Assembly: GCA_938074565.1 (NCBI GenBank)
Contig: CALJEQ010000008.1
Span: 248,001 to 312,000 of the forward strand
DNA length: 64,000 nt
Source: an uncultured Alkaliphilus sp.
GTDB lineage: Bacteria > Bacillota > Clostridia > Peptostreptococcales > Natronincolaceae
Direction: 5' to 3'
The position numbers were made by a program, and so were the translations under genes. Within the stretch, counting starts at the first letter, position 1; each line of letters begins with the position of its first letter. The notes under the pieces were generated by a model that saw nothing but the letters and a program-made list of their open reading frames with translations, was not told where the DNA came from and did no database searches. Shown piece after piece: positions 34,102 through 43,576 of the stretch.

Positions 34102-34527
34102 TTATCTTACCTCCATCTCTATTACATCATGGGGACAACGTTCAACACATTTACCACATTGAATACAAGCAATAATTTTATTTGTTTCTTGATCAAATTT
34201 AATCGCCCTTGCCATACAAACTTCAATACATTTCTTACATCCAGTACATTTTTTAGGATAAAATCTTATTCCTCCACCATCCCTACTAACTAATGCACCA
34301 GTTTCACACTGGGCTTCACAAGAGGGCTTTACACAACCTCTACAAATGTTAACCACCATTCGACCTTGATAACCACCACTGGTTTTAACAGAAATTGCAC
34401 TCTTAGTAAGGGCAAAATTTCTATGAACAATCGAAGCACAGGCAATCATACAGGAATAACATCCAATACATTGCCCTAATTTTTTCACCTTCAATATAGG
34501 CTTTTGTTCCGTTTTAGGATTTGTCAT
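34102..34527 (-). CDS. Four-cluster ferredoxin, electron-transfer partner of AOR
   Basis: 141 residues with 16 cysteines in four CxxCxxC/CxxCxxxxC sets: CIGCYSCMIAC, CRGCVKPSCEAQC, CTGCKKCIEVC and CIQCGKCVERC. This suits four [4Fe-4S] clusters, as in DMSO reductase subunit B/HycB-type proteins encoded with AORs. It is soluble. It is the first gene of the AOR operon, with an AGGAGG-like RBS. An extended -10 (TGGTATAAT) inside an inverted repeat lies upstream, indicating regulated transcription. Confidence 0.9.
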   Translation of the reverse strand: MTNPKTEQKPILKVKKLGQCIGCYSCMIACASIVHRNFALTKSAISVKTSGGYQGRMVVNICRGCVKPSCEAQCETGALVSRDGGGIRFYPKKCTGCKKCIEVCMARAIKFDQETNKIIACIQCGKCVERCPHDVIEMEVR

Positions 34528-34595
34528 TAATATAGAACCTCCTAACTATTTACCAATAAATTTCTGTAGTTGAAAATAAGCGTATTATTTTCTTA

Positions 34596-34617
34596 TTATG
34601 GTGATATTATACCATAA
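34596..34617. promoter_or_regulatory. Inverted repeat over the AOR operon -10 box
   Basis: TTATGGT, 8-bp spacer, ACCATAA. On the minus strand the spacer and arm contain TGGTATAAT, an extended -10 for the ferredoxin-AOR operon. Binding here would block that promoter, and could also affect the divergent ABC exporter. Confidence 0.55.
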
Positions 34618-34707
34618 GTAATAGATATTTTATAATCTAATTAGCAGGATTGTTAACATTTATGGAGAATATTTAGATAATCAAAATAGATAAGTTGAGG
34701 TGTTTTT

Positions 34708-36459
34708 ATGAGTCATTTTGCTACATTAAAATATTTCTTCAAAAAAAACAAGTGGTATTATATTTGGGGAATTATTTGGCTACTTCTGGTGGATGTTTTT
34801 CAATTATTAATTCCAGAAGTACTACGAAGGTTTACTGACCAGTTACAGGCTAATAGCCTAACCAGAAGTGATATTTTTCGCTATGGAGGGTATATTCTTT
34901 TAATTGGTTTAGGTATTGGTTTTTTCCGTTTTCTATGGAGGATATTCATAATCGGTACTTCCAGAAGATTAGAATACGAATTAAGAAATAAGTTATTTTC
35001 CCACTTATTAAGTTTATCAACAAATTATTACACCCACCATAAAACAGGGGATCTGATGGCCCACGCCACAAATGATATTAATGCTGTAAGAATGGCTATG
35101 GGAATGGGGGTAGTTATGTTGACGGATGCTGTCTTTATTACAGTTACTGCTATAACCATGATGGCACGTACCATTGACTACCGACTAACTATTTTAGCCT
35201 TATTTCCATTACCTATTTTAGCCGTCATTATTGGTCGTTTTGGTGGAGTTATCTTTAAACGTTTCAAAGGTGTACAAGAGGCTTTTTCTTCCTTAACAGA
35301 TACAGTTCAAGAAAATTTTTCTGGAATAAGGGTTGTTAAGTCCTTTGTACAAGAAGAAGCAGAAAGAGTAAAATTTAATGTAAAGAACATGGTTCTTTTT
35401 CAAAACAATATGAAACTGGTAAAACTTTATGGTCTTTTCCATCCTTTTATTCAGTTTGTTTCCGCATTAAGTTTCATAGTTGTTGTAGGCTATGGAGGTA
35501 TTTTAGTAATTTACGGTACAATCTCTTTAGGGGATTTCATTGCTTTTAATAGTTACCTTTCCCTCTTAGTTTGGCCTATTATGGCTATTGGTTGGGTAAT
35601 TAATGTATTACAACGGGGTTCAGCTTCTATGGTTCGATTAAATGAGATATTCGACGTTGTTCCCGAAATTGTTGAAGATCCTAATCCTATTGTGCCAAAT
35701 CATTTCCGAGGAAATATTGAATTTCAACAAGTTTCTTTTAAATACCCCAACAGTCATGTAAATGCTTTAGAGAACTTTTCTTTAAAACTTTCTGCTGGAA
35801 AAAGTCTTGGGGTAATTGGTAAAACAGGAAGTGGCAAAACCACCATCGCCAGCCTTTTATTAAGGTTGTATGATGTAGATGAAGGGGAAATAATAGTGGA
35901 TGGAGTCCCTTTAAACAAGTTAAAATTAAATGTACTTAGGGAAAATGTAGGTTATGTAGATCAAGATAGTTTCCTATTTTCCACTACGATTGCTGAAAAT
36001 ATTGCCTTTGGTATTAATAAATATGAACAATCTGAAGTCGAAAAGGTAGCAAAAATTGCAGAAGTCCATGAAAATATAATGGATTTCCCAGATAAATATG
36101 AAACTTTTGTAGGAGAACGGGGAGTAACCCTTTCTGGTGGTCAAAAGCAGAGGGTATCCATTGCTAGAGCCATTATTAAGAATCCACAAATATTGATATT
36201 AGATGATTCTCTTTCAGCAGTTGATACCGATACTGAAGAAAAGATTTTGCATTCATTAAAAGAAGAAATGCAAGATAAAACCCGTATTGTTATTGCCCAT
36301 AGGATCTCTACCATTAAAGATTGTCACGAAATTATTGTAATGGACAACGGAAGAATAATTGAACAAGGTACCCATGAATCATTATTAAAAAATCAAAAGA
36401 GCTATTATGAGTTGTATCAAAAACAACTTTTAGAAGATAAAATAGCCTATGAACAATAG
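34708..36459 (+). CDS. Heterodimeric ABC exporter, half with degenerate ATP site (YheI/BmrC-like)
   Basis: 583 residues: a six-helix transmembrane domain (about 15-320) then an ATPase with GKTGSGKTT (Walker A), SGGQKQRVSIARAI (signature) and ILILDDSLSAVDT (Walker B). The catalytic Glu after Walker B is Asp (LDDS), which marks the half with the non-hydrolytic site, as in TM287 and BmrC. Size and gene order match the B. subtilis bmrC-bmrD pair. Substrates are probably drugs or lipids. The partner follows 11 bp downstream. Heterodimer formation is inferred. Confidence 0.9.
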   Translation: MSHFATLKYFFKKNKWYYIWGIIWLLLVDVFQLLIPEVLRRFTDQLQANSLTRSDIFRYGGYILLIGLGIGFFRFLWRIFIIGTSRRLEYELRNKLFSHLLSLSTNYYTHHKTGDLMAHATNDINAVRMAMGMGVVMLTDAVFITVTAITMMARTIDYRLTILALFPLPILAVIIGRFGGVIFKRFKGVQEAFSSLTDTVQENFSGIRVVKSFVQEEAERVKFNVKNMVLFQNNMKLVKLYGLFHPFIQFVSALSFIVVVGYGGILVIYGTISLGDFIAFNSYLSLLVWPIMAIGWVINVLQRGSASMVRLNEIFDVVPEIVEDPNPIVPNHFRGNIEFQQVSFKYPNSHVNALENFSLKLSAGKSLGVIGKTGSGKTTIASLLLRLYDVDEGEIIVDGVPLNKLKLNVLRENVGYVDQDSFLFSTTIAENIAFGINKYEQSEVEKVAKIAEVHENIMDFPDKYETFVGERGVTLSGGQKQRVSIARAIIKNPQILILDDSLSAVDTDTEEKILHSLKEEMQDKTRIVIAHRISTIKDCHEIIVMDNGRIIEQGTHESLLKNQKSYYELYQKQLLEDKIAYEQ

Positions 36460-36470
36460 GAGGAAAATTT

Positions 36471-38540
36471 ATGGATAATCTACATAAGGAAGAAACCTTG
36501 GGTAAAGCCTATGACTCTAAGCTGATGGCTCGTTTACTACATTATGCTAAACCCTATTGGAAGTGGCTAACCCTTTGTGTTTTCTTATTAATCATTATTT
36601 CAGTTGTTGATTTGACTCAACCTTACATAGTAAAAATTGCCATTGATGATTACATTAATGTTTATGAAAAACCAATTTATGTATATAACCAAAATCCCCA
36701 AGCTAAAAATACTATATCCTTCGATAACAAATATTTTCTTAAAGAAAAGGACTTACAAGGTGATACCAATTTTAACAATGTAGTTCAATTGGTTCAATAC
36801 GAAAATAATATTTACCTCGTAGAAGGTAAACAATTATTAAAAGATCAAAACTATAGAATTATTGAGGATGATAAAGACTTTCTACTGATGGTAAATAATG
36901 AAACCCTTCCAGCCCGTCAGTTGTCAAAGGATGAAGTAAAGGCATTTAGACAGACCGATGTTTCATCATTAATAAACCTAAGTATCCTCTATTTCATTAT
37001 TATATCAGTTGGCTTTGGTTTAAACTTTGTACAAGTCTTTTTATTGAACTATACAGGTAACAAAATTGTCTATGAAATAAGAGATCAACTATTTAATCAC
37101 TTACAGAATATGTCCCTTAGCTTCTTTGATAAAAACCCTGTGGGTCGATTAGTTACAAGGGTAACTAACGATACCGAAACCCTCTACGAGATGTATACCA
37201 GTGTACTAGTTAATCTTTTTAAAGATGTATTTTTATTAATTGGTATTGTTCTTATTATGTTACGATTAAATGTAAAGTTAGCTTTAATTTCACTGTTAGT
37301 ACTGCCTTTAGTTTTAATAGCTGCCTCTATTTTTAGAATTAAAATTCGTGAAGCCTATAGAGAAGTACGGGTTAAACTAGCAAGTATTAACTCCTTCCTC
37401 AACGAAAACTTTACTGGAATGAAAACTATTCATATCTTTAAAAGAGAAAAACAACAGTTTAGTAATTTTGACGAGAGTAATAAAGAATTATTAAAGGCTA
37501 ATGAAAGAGAAATTTTAGTTTTTGCCATATTCCGTCCCTCTATGGAGGTATTAAGGTCTTTAGGCATTTCAATTATAATTTGGTATGGTGGTGGTCAAGT
37601 ATTAAGACAAACCATTGAATTTGGTGTGTTATTTGCTTTTATTAATTATATTAAACTCTTTTTTCAACCTATAAATGATTTAACAGAGAAGTACAATATT
37701 CTTCAATCAGCTATGGCATCTTCAGAGCGTATTTTTGCTTTGTTAGACAAAAAGTCTGATATTGTCGATGCATCTTCTCCTATTACACCTAGAACATTTA
37801 ATGGAGAAATAGAATTTAAAAATGTTTGGTTTGCTTACAAAGATGATGAATGGGTTTTAAAAGATATTAGTTTTAAAATTAATCCTGGTGAATCCATCGC
37901 ATTTGTTGGGGCTACTGGTGCAGGTAAGTCTTCCATCATTAACTTAATAAGTCGTTTTTATGATATACAAAAAGGTGAAATTTTAATAGATGGAGTTAAT
38001 GTTAAAAATATTCCCCTTAATGAATTACGAAGTAAAATTGGCATTGTGCTTCAGGATGTTTTCATGTTTTCTGGTACCATTAAAGATAATATTGTATTAA
38101 ATAACCAACAAATTTCAGATGAACAAGTTCAAGAAATTGCTAAATATGTCAATGTTCATTCTTTTATTGAAAACTTACCTAATCAATACGATGAAGTAGT
38201 AATGGAAAGGGGTGCAAATCTCTCTACAGGTCAAAGACAGCTATTGGCCTTTGCAAGGGCTTTAGTGTTTGATCCTACTATTTTAATATTAGATGAAGCT
38301 ACTTCAAATATCGATACAGAGACTGAATCATTAATACAAGATGCCATTGTGAAGTTAATTAAAGGTAGAACATCTATAGCCATAGCCCATAGGCTATCAA
38401 CTATTCAAAATTGCGATAAAATAATTGTTTTACATAAGGGAGAACTTAGGGAAATGGGTAGCCATCAAGAACTGTTGCAATTAGAAGGTATCTATTACAA
38501 GTTATATCAATTACAATATAAAGAAAGTTTTTCTATTTAA
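36471..38540 (+). CDS. Heterodimeric ABC exporter, catalytic half (YheH/BmrD-like)
   Basis: 689 residues. The transmembrane domain is interrupted after TM1 by an extra extracytoplasmic loop of roughly 100 residues (about 60-160), a known feature of BmrD/YheH-like subunits. The ATPase has GATGAGKSS, the variant signature STGQRQLLAFARAL and a canonical ILILDEATSNIDT with catalytic Glu. RBS AGGAGG directly follows the partner gene. Together they form a multidrug-type exporter; its divergent position next to the AOR operon suggests no clear link. Confidence 0.9.
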   Translation: MDNLHKEETLGKAYDSKLMARLLHYAKPYWKWLTLCVFLLIIISVVDLTQPYIVKIAIDDYINVYEKPIYVYNQNPQAKNTISFDNKYFLKEKDLQGDTNFNNVVQLVQYENNIYLVEGKQLLKDQNYRIIEDDKDFLLMVNNETLPARQLSKDEVKAFRQTDVSSLINLSILYFIIISVGFGLNFVQVFLLNYTGNKIVYEIRDQLFNHLQNMSLSFFDKNPVGRLVTRVTNDTETLYEMYTSVLVNLFKDVFLLIGIVLIMLRLNVKLALISLLVLPLVLIAASIFRIKIREAYREVRVKLASINSFLNENFTGMKTIHIFKREKQQFSNFDESNKELLKANEREILVFAIFRPSMEVLRSLGISIIIWYGGGQVLRQTIEFGVLFAFINYIKLFFQPINDLTEKYNILQSAMASSERIFALLDKKSDIVDASSPITPRTFNGEIEFKNVWFAYKDDEWVLKDISFKINPGESIAFVGATGAGKSSIINLISRFYDIQKGEILIDGVNVKNIPLNELRSKIGIVLQDVFMFSGTIKDNIVLNNQQISDEQVQEIAKYVNVHSFIENLPNQYDEVVMERGANLSTGQRQLLAFARALVFDPTILILDEATSNIDTETESLIQDAIVKLIKGRTSIAIAHRLSTIQNCDKIIVLHKGELREMGSHQELLQLEGIYYKLYQLQYKESFSI

Positions 38541-38570
38541 TCTAGTAAAATTTAACAATTTAAACATGCA

Positions 38571-38602
38571 AGATGGAGGGACAAGCCCTTCATCTTTTTT
38601 AA
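38571..38602 (+). terminator. Terminator of the ABC exporter operon
   Basis: AAGATGGAGGG pairs with CCCTTCATCTT (one G-T), followed by TTTTT. Confidence 0.85.
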
Positions 38603-38856
38603 TGGAATTAAATAAGTTTTTCAGTTTTATTTAACTCATTTTATTCTAAATAGCTTATTGAAAGAAACAAAAAAAAATAAATTATTATATCAATCACCTT
38701 ACTTACTAAAGAACCCATGTATTTTCAACAAATGCAGTATGTAAACAATGGTAATTAAGAATCTTTATTAACAACTTCACTGACTTATAAATAAAAAACT
38801 ATGTCTAATTTTTATATCTTTTATTTAATTAATCATAAAATTACCAAAAAAATAAT
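38603..38856. other. Intergenic stretch between two terminators
   Basis: About 250 bp of AT-rich DNA with no ORF or structure I can support. Confidence 0.55.
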
Positions 38857-38886
38857 AAAAATCCTCCATGTTTAATGGAAGATTTT
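38857..38886 (-). terminator. Terminator of the Cys-rich miniprotein gene
   Basis: On the minus strand AAAATCTTCCAT pairs with ATGGAGGATTTT, followed by a T-rich run. It lies about 20 bp past the stop codon. Confidence 0.75.
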
Positions 38887-38908
38887 ATGAATTATATGAA
38901 TATTCTTT

Positions 38909-39049
38909 TTATCCTTCTTGCGAAAACTTTCTTTCAAACATTTCACATTCATCTAATGTACATGTATTAACGATACAGTGGATACATGTATATACTCCAC
39001 ATTCTCTGATGTCTTCAGTTTTATCGTAATCCTTGTTATTTTTTAGCAT
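38909..39049 (-). CDS. 46-residue Cys-rich miniprotein (not in ORF track)
   Basis: The minus-strand frame reads MLKNNKDYDKTEDIRECGVY and later TCIHCIVNTCTLDECEMF. Five cysteines follow the pattern C-x4-C-x2-C-x4-C-x4-C with one His, which suggests a small zinc- or iron-sulfur-binding protein. AAAGGGG precedes the ATG and a dedicated terminator follows, so it is probably expressed. I do not recognise the family. It is upstream of and divergent from the flavodiiron gene, so redox or oxygen/NO stress is a possible context (inference). Confidence 0.6.
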   Translation of the reverse strand: MLKNNKDYDKTEDIRECGVYTCIHCIVNTCTLDECEMFERKFSQEG

Positions 39050-39277
39050 AACACGATTCCCCTTTCATCGCTATTTTGTAATTTAATTATAACACTCTAT
39101 CATTTTTCTGTCAATTGCAATTTATAAAATATTATATTCATTTTTTTCCAATCCTATACCTCCATTTAAAAATTTCCTTCTAATATTTAAGGATATGGAT
39201 TAAGTGTATTTTTTTTAGCCATAATATAAATGAGCTAATATCAATATATTTCATCACCTATAGAAAGGGGTACAGAA

Positions 39278-40501
39278 ATGTCCAAGACACCAGTTGAGGT
39301 TAAAAAAGATTTATTTTGGATTGGAATGATAGATAAAGATCTAAGGGTTTTTGATGTAATTATGAGAACAGAATATGGAACAAGTTATAATTCTTACCTT
39401 CTCAAGGGTAGCGAAAAGGTTGCTATTTTTGAAACCGTTAAAAATAGATACTTCACAGAATATTTGTCAATGATTAACTCATTAACTCCTTCAGAAAAAA
39501 TAGACTATATCATAATTAATCATACCGAACCTGATCATACAGGCTCTTTAGCTGAAATACTAAAAATTAACCCTTCTGCTACTGTAGTGGCAACAAAACC
39601 TGCTTTAAAATTTTTAAAGCAAATTATTAATTTCCCTTTTAATGAAATGGAAGTTAAAGATGGTGACTCCATTTCATTAGGTAATAAAACAATAAAGTTT
39701 ATTGAAGCACCCTTTCTTCACTGGCCTGACTCTATGTACTCTTATATTGAAGAAGATCATATATTAATTAGTTGTGATTCTTTTGGCAGTCATTATGCCA
39801 GCCATGAACTTTTTAATGATTTAATTGAAAAAGATCCTCTTAAAGATGTTGATTTACAGAATGCCTATAAATATTACTATGATATGATTATGGGCCCCTT
39901 TAAAAAATATGTATTACAAGCTTTAAAAAAGATTCAACCATTAGAGATAGATATTATTTGTCCTGGTCACGGTCCAATTCTACGGGATAATATAGAATAT
40001 TATCTCAACTTATATAGACAATGGAGCAGTGATGAAAAAATACAAGATGAAATTACCCGTGTTACCATTGCATATGTATCTTGTTATGGGTACACCCATG
40101 AAATTGCAGAAGAAATGAGTAAAGGTCTAAAATCCTTAGATAACTTTGAAGTGTATTTATATGATATTCTTCATTCTGAGGATAAGGATATTATAAGTAA
40201 AATCTACTGGTCTGATGGTTTACTCTTTGGATCCCCCACCGTTTGTGGAGATGCACTAAAACCCATGTGGGATATTTTAAGTCAGATTAACCCCCTTGTT
40301 CATGGTGGTAAGTACGCAGCAGCCTTTGGCAGTTATGGTTGGAGTGGTGAAGCCATCAAGAATATTGAGGCTCGTTTAAAACAATTAAGAATGAAAGTTA
40401 TTGAACCTGGTTTGAAAATTAATTTTAAGCCCTCTCAAGAAGAGCTGAACCAAGCTTATCAATATGGAAAAGAATTTGGTGAACACTTACTTAAACAATA
40501 G
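39278..40501 (+). CDS. A-type flavodiiron protein (FprA family)
   Basis: 407 residues. An N-terminal metallo-beta-lactamase-like diiron domain with ligands in NHTEPDHTG, FLHWPDSMYSY, CDSFGSH and CPGHGPIL, then a flavodoxin domain (about 250-407; VSCYGYTHEIAEEM, FGSPTVCGDALKP, FGSYGWSGEA). Flavodiiron proteins reduce O2 to water and/or NO to N2O in the cytosol of anaerobes. All H-x-E-x-D-H and distal ligands are intact, so it should be active. It has a good RBS (AAAGGGG). It is followed 28 bp later by arginine deiminase, suggesting a shared transcript. Confidence 0.92.
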   Translation: MSKTPVEVKKDLFWIGMIDKDLRVFDVIMRTEYGTSYNSYLLKGSEKVAIFETVKNRYFTEYLSMINSLTPSEKIDYIIINHTEPDHTGSLAEILKINPSATVVATKPALKFLKQIINFPFNEMEVKDGDSISLGNKTIKFIEAPFLHWPDSMYSYIEEDHILISCDSFGSHYASHELFNDLIEKDPLKDVDLQNAYKYYYDMIMGPFKKYVLQALKKIQPLEIDIICPGHGPILRDNIEYYLNLYRQWSSDEKIQDEITRVTIAYVSCYGYTHEIAEEMSKGLKSLDNFEVYLYDILHSEDKDIISKIYWSDGLLFGSPTVCGDALKPMWDILSQINPLVHGGKYAAAFGSYGWSGEAIKNIEARLKQLRMKVIEPGLKINFKPSQEELNQAYQYGKEFGEHLLKQ

Positions 40502-40529
40502 AAATAACTTAATAAGGAGTTGTAGATAA

Positions 40530-41747
40530 ATGCAAGAAAGCATTAATGTTTATAATGAAATTGGACAATTGAAAAGTATACTTCTTCACTGCCCAGGGGA
40601 AGAAATAGAAAATATAGTACCAGAATATTTAACTAGACTGTTATTTGATGAAATAGCTTTTCAAAAACAGGCTGAAAAAGAACATCAACAATTTGCCAAC
40701 ATCCTTAGAGACGAAGGCGTAGAAGTTTTATATTTAACTCATCTTATGGCAGATATATTAGAAAATAAAAATGTTAGAACTAAATTTTTAGAAGAGTTTA
40801 TGGCGGAGGCAAAAATAGCCACCGAAGGACTACGGGAATGTATTCGAGAATATTTTGCTGATATGAGTCCCTTAGAAATGGTAAACAAATGTATTTCTGG
40901 AGTTAGAAAATACGAAGTGAAAGAAGTAAAAGAAAAAAGTTTAGCTGACATGGTTAAAAACCCTTATCCTTTTTATTTAGATCCTATACCAAATATGTAC
41001 TTTCAGAGGGATCCTTTTGCTTCCATTGGAAGAGGTGTAACTTTAAATGTTATGGCTTCCGTTACTAGAAACAGAGAAACTTTATTTGCAAAATACTTGT
41101 TTGATTATCATCCCAAGTTTAAAAACGTTCCTAGATGGTATAATAGAGACAAAACTCATCCCTTAGAGGGAGGGGATGAACTGGTTCTATCTGATAAAGT
41201 AATTGCAATAGGGGTAAGTGATCGAACAGAGGCCATATCCATAGAAGCAGTTGCAAGAAAAATCTTTGCATCAGATGAACCCTTTGAAACAATATTAGCT
41301 TTTGATATTCCAAAAACCAGAGCCTATATGCATTTAGATACGGTTTTTACTATGGTGGACTATGACCAGTTTACTATTTACCCTGGTATTGAAATGCCTC
41401 TAGATGTTTATAGCATTAATAAAGGAAAAAACAAAAGTATAGAAATCTCATATGAAGCAGCAAATTTATCTGATATATTAAAAAAATACTTAAAACTCCC
41501 CTCTGTTAATCTAATTCGTTGTGGAGATGGTGATGTTATTGCTGCCAGTAGGGAACAATGGAGTGATGGAAGTAATACATTGGCAATTTCCCCTGGAAAA
41601 GTCATCTGTTATAATAGAAATCATGTAACAAATGAAGCTTTAAGAAGAAACAAAATAGAAGTATTGGAATTTGATTCCTATGAATTATCCAGAGGTAGAG
41701 GTGGCCCTCGTTGTATGAGTATGCCCCTATTTAGAGATAACATATAA
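40530..41747 (+). CDS. arcA: Arginine deiminase
   Basis: 405 residues, hydrolysing L-arginine to citrulline and ammonia. Diagnostic segments are IGQLKSILLHCPGEE at the start, PNMYFQRDPFASIGRG (Asp/Arg site), ALEGGDE-like HPLEGGDELVLS, HLDTVFTMVD (active-site His) and the C-terminal catalytic Cys in GRGGPRCMSMPL (about 395). No ornithine carbamoyltransferase or carbamate kinase is adjacent, so the pathway is split or the enzyme serves another purpose such as acid/ammonia balance. It is co-directional with the flavodiiron gene 28 bp upstream. RBS AAGGAG. Confidence 0.93.
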   Translation: MQESINVYNEIGQLKSILLHCPGEEIENIVPEYLTRLLFDEIAFQKQAEKEHQQFANILRDEGVEVLYLTHLMADILENKNVRTKFLEEFMAEAKIATEGLRECIREYFADMSPLEMVNKCISGVRKYEVKEVKEKSLADMVKNPYPFYLDPIPNMYFQRDPFASIGRGVTLNVMASVTRNRETLFAKYLFDYHPKFKNVPRWYNRDKTHPLEGGDELVLSDKVIAIGVSDRTEAISIEAVARKIFASDEPFETILAFDIPKTRAYMHLDTVFTMVDYDQFTIYPGIEMPLDVYSINKGKNKSIEISYEAANLSDILKKYLKLPSVNLIRCGDGDVIAASREQWSDGSNTLAISPGKVICYNRNHVTNEALRRNKIEVLEFDSYELSRGRGGPRCMSMPLFRDNI

Positions 41748-41843
41748 CCTAATAAAAATTTTGACTTTTATTTAAATAAATTGTAAAATTAAGTATATTA
41801 AATGGATTATTTATAAGTCAAAATTTTAGGAGGAAGACCTTAG

Positions 41844-42656
41844 ATGTTTGATTATCATGTACACAGTCATTTTTCTCCCGATGCTTCCATGACTATGGAA
41901 GATGCAATAAACTCTGCTTTGGAGAAGGGAATAACAGAGATTTGTTTTACAGATCATATTGATTATGATTGCGATGGGAAAAATAATGACATAAAGTTTA
42001 ATGTTAATGATTATTTTAACTCAATAGACTTTTATAGAGAAAAATATAAAAACCGTATTTCTATTAAACAAGGTGTAGAATTTGGCTTACAACCCCACTT
42101 AATAAATGAATATACAACAGATGCCAACAGGTATGAATTTGATTTTATTCTATGTTCCATTCATTCATTGGAAAGAGAAGACTTATACACAGGTAGCTTT
42201 TTTAATAATAGACCACAGTTAGATGCTTATTCCATCTATTTTGAAGAGTTAGCAAAAGTAATAGATACATTTGACCATTATTCTGTTTTAGGTCATCTAG
42301 ATGTAATTAAGCGTTACGGTGGCTATGATATTTCCCTACCTTTAGAAAATTATCAAGAATTTATATCACCCCTTTTGAAAAAAATAATTGATAAAGGAAA
42401 AGGTCTTGAATTAAATACTTCTGGACTACGTTATCAGGTGGGGGACTACCACCCTTCAATGGACATCTTAAAAATTTACCATAGTTTAGGTGGTGAAATC
42501 ATTACCCTAGGTTCCGATGCCCATCAATCTAAACATGTAGCCTTTGATTTTTCCAATGCCTTAAAAGGACTTTTGGATATAGGTTTTAAATACATTGCAA
42601 CTTTTAGTAATATGAACCCTCAATTTCATTCCATTGAAAAATTAATAGTTAAGTAA
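41844..42656 (+). CDS. PHP-family phosphatase (histidinol-phosphatase HisJ-like)
   Basis: 270 residues forming a PHP TIM-like barrel. Metal ligands visible: FDYHVHSHFSPD, CFTDHIDYDC, FDFILCSIHSLE, SVLGHLDVIKRYG and LGSDAHQSKHVA. The length and motif order match HisK/HisJ-type histidinol-phosphatases, but there is no histidine biosynthesis gene nearby, so a different phosphoester substrate is possible. An AGGAGG RBS is upstream. It follows arcA by about 95 bp and ends in a strong terminator. Confidence 0.82.
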   Translation: MFDYHVHSHFSPDASMTMEDAINSALEKGITEICFTDHIDYDCDGKNNDIKFNVNDYFNSIDFYREKYKNRISIKQGVEFGLQPHLINEYTTDANRYEFDFILCSIHSLEREDLYTGSFFNNRPQLDAYSIYFEELAKVIDTFDHYSVLGHLDVIKRYGGYDISLPLENYQEFISPLLKKIIDKGKGLELNTSGLRYQVGDYHPSMDILKIYHSLGGEIITLGSDAHQSKHVAFDFSNALKGLLDIGFKYIATFSNMNPQFHSIEKLIVK

Positions 42657-42679
42657 ATCACTTTACTTAAAAAAGTCTT

Positions 42680-42732
42680 AAAAAACCCCAGCAATGCTAA
42701 CGTATATATACGCCAATTTACTGGGGTTTTTT
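42680..42732. terminator. Bidirectional terminator
   Basis: AAAAAACCCCAG pairs with CTGGGGTTTTTT. The loop has an internal self-complementary ACGTATATATACG. It separates convergent genes. Confidence 0.9.
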
Positions 42733-42746
42733 GTAAACATAATTAG

Positions 42747-43427
42747 TTACTTAGATCTATAGCCATCCATAATTTCACTAAATATTTCTCCTATATTAGG
42801 TGGTGTATAGGTAATAGCATTAGCACCCGCCTCAATTGTTTTCATAATAGTATACTCAGTAGAACCACCCGTTGCCATAATAGGAATGGTACTACTTATC
42901 CTTCTGATCTTTTCTACAATAGCTGGTGTATTTCCTGCTCCAGAAACATTAATAATATCAGTTCCTGCCTCTAACCGACCTTCAATATCATCTTTATCAG
43001 AAACTACTGTTACCACCACAGGAATATCAATTCTTTTCTTCAATTCTCTTATGGTGTCATTGGGTGTTGGTTTATTTACAACCACCCCAATAGCTCCTTG
43101 AAATTCTGCATGTACTGCCAAATTAATTACTCTTTCCCCCATTGTTAGTCCTCCACCAACTCCACAAAAAACCGGTACATCAGAAGCTAAGATTATAGAT
43201 TGTGTAATGACAGGTTGTGGTGTAAAGGGATAAACTGCAATAACTGAATCTGCATTGGTATTCTTAATAATTGCTACATCGGTACTAAATACCACAGACT
43301 TTATTCTTTTACCAAAAATTTTTATTCCACTGGCAACAGAAATACACTGGGGTAATTCTATAAATTTACTTCTTAAAACTCCTTTTATTTCAGGTACGTA
43401 TTTTAATTTTTTAACTCCTATTTCCAT
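42747..43427 (-). CDS. TIM-barrel protein, phosphate-binding type, unknown substrate
   Basis: 226 residues with an alternating beta/alpha pattern. Near the C-terminal side it has IMATGGSTEYTIMKTIEAG and earlier TDIINVSGAG, which resemble the phosphate-binding strands 7-8 of TIM-barrel enzymes such as ThiE/TrpC or IMP-dehydrogenase-like folds. VFCGVGGGLTMG is a glycine-rich loop. I do not recognise a named family; it is often labelled hydrolase or beta/alpha-barrel protein. It is monocistronic with RBS GGGGGAAGG upstream and a shared terminator. Confidence 0.65.
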   Translation of the reverse strand: MEIGVKKLKYVPEIKGVLRSKFIELPQCISVASGIKIFGKRIKSVVFSTDVAIIKNTNADSVIAVYPFTPQPVITQSIILASDVPVFCGVGGGLTMGERVINLAVHAEFQGAIGVVVNKPTPNDTIRELKKRIDIPVVVTVVSDKDDIEGRLEAGTDIINVSGAGNTPAIVEKIRRISSTIPIMATGGSTEYTIMKTIEAGANAITYTPPNIGEIFSEIMDGYRSK

Positions 43428-43576
43428 AATCCTTCCCCCTTAACAATGTTACAACGCTTACCTACTATAAACTATCAATTCATTAAATTGTACACCCTTA
43501 ATATTAATATAATCTAACTTATTTGCAATATTTTTTTAAGAAATTATCCTATGTTTAAATATGAAGTATATATTTA

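Noticed and set aside
40739-41605. Minus-strand ORFs inside arcA
   Set aside because: Antisense shadows of a confidently assigned enzyme.
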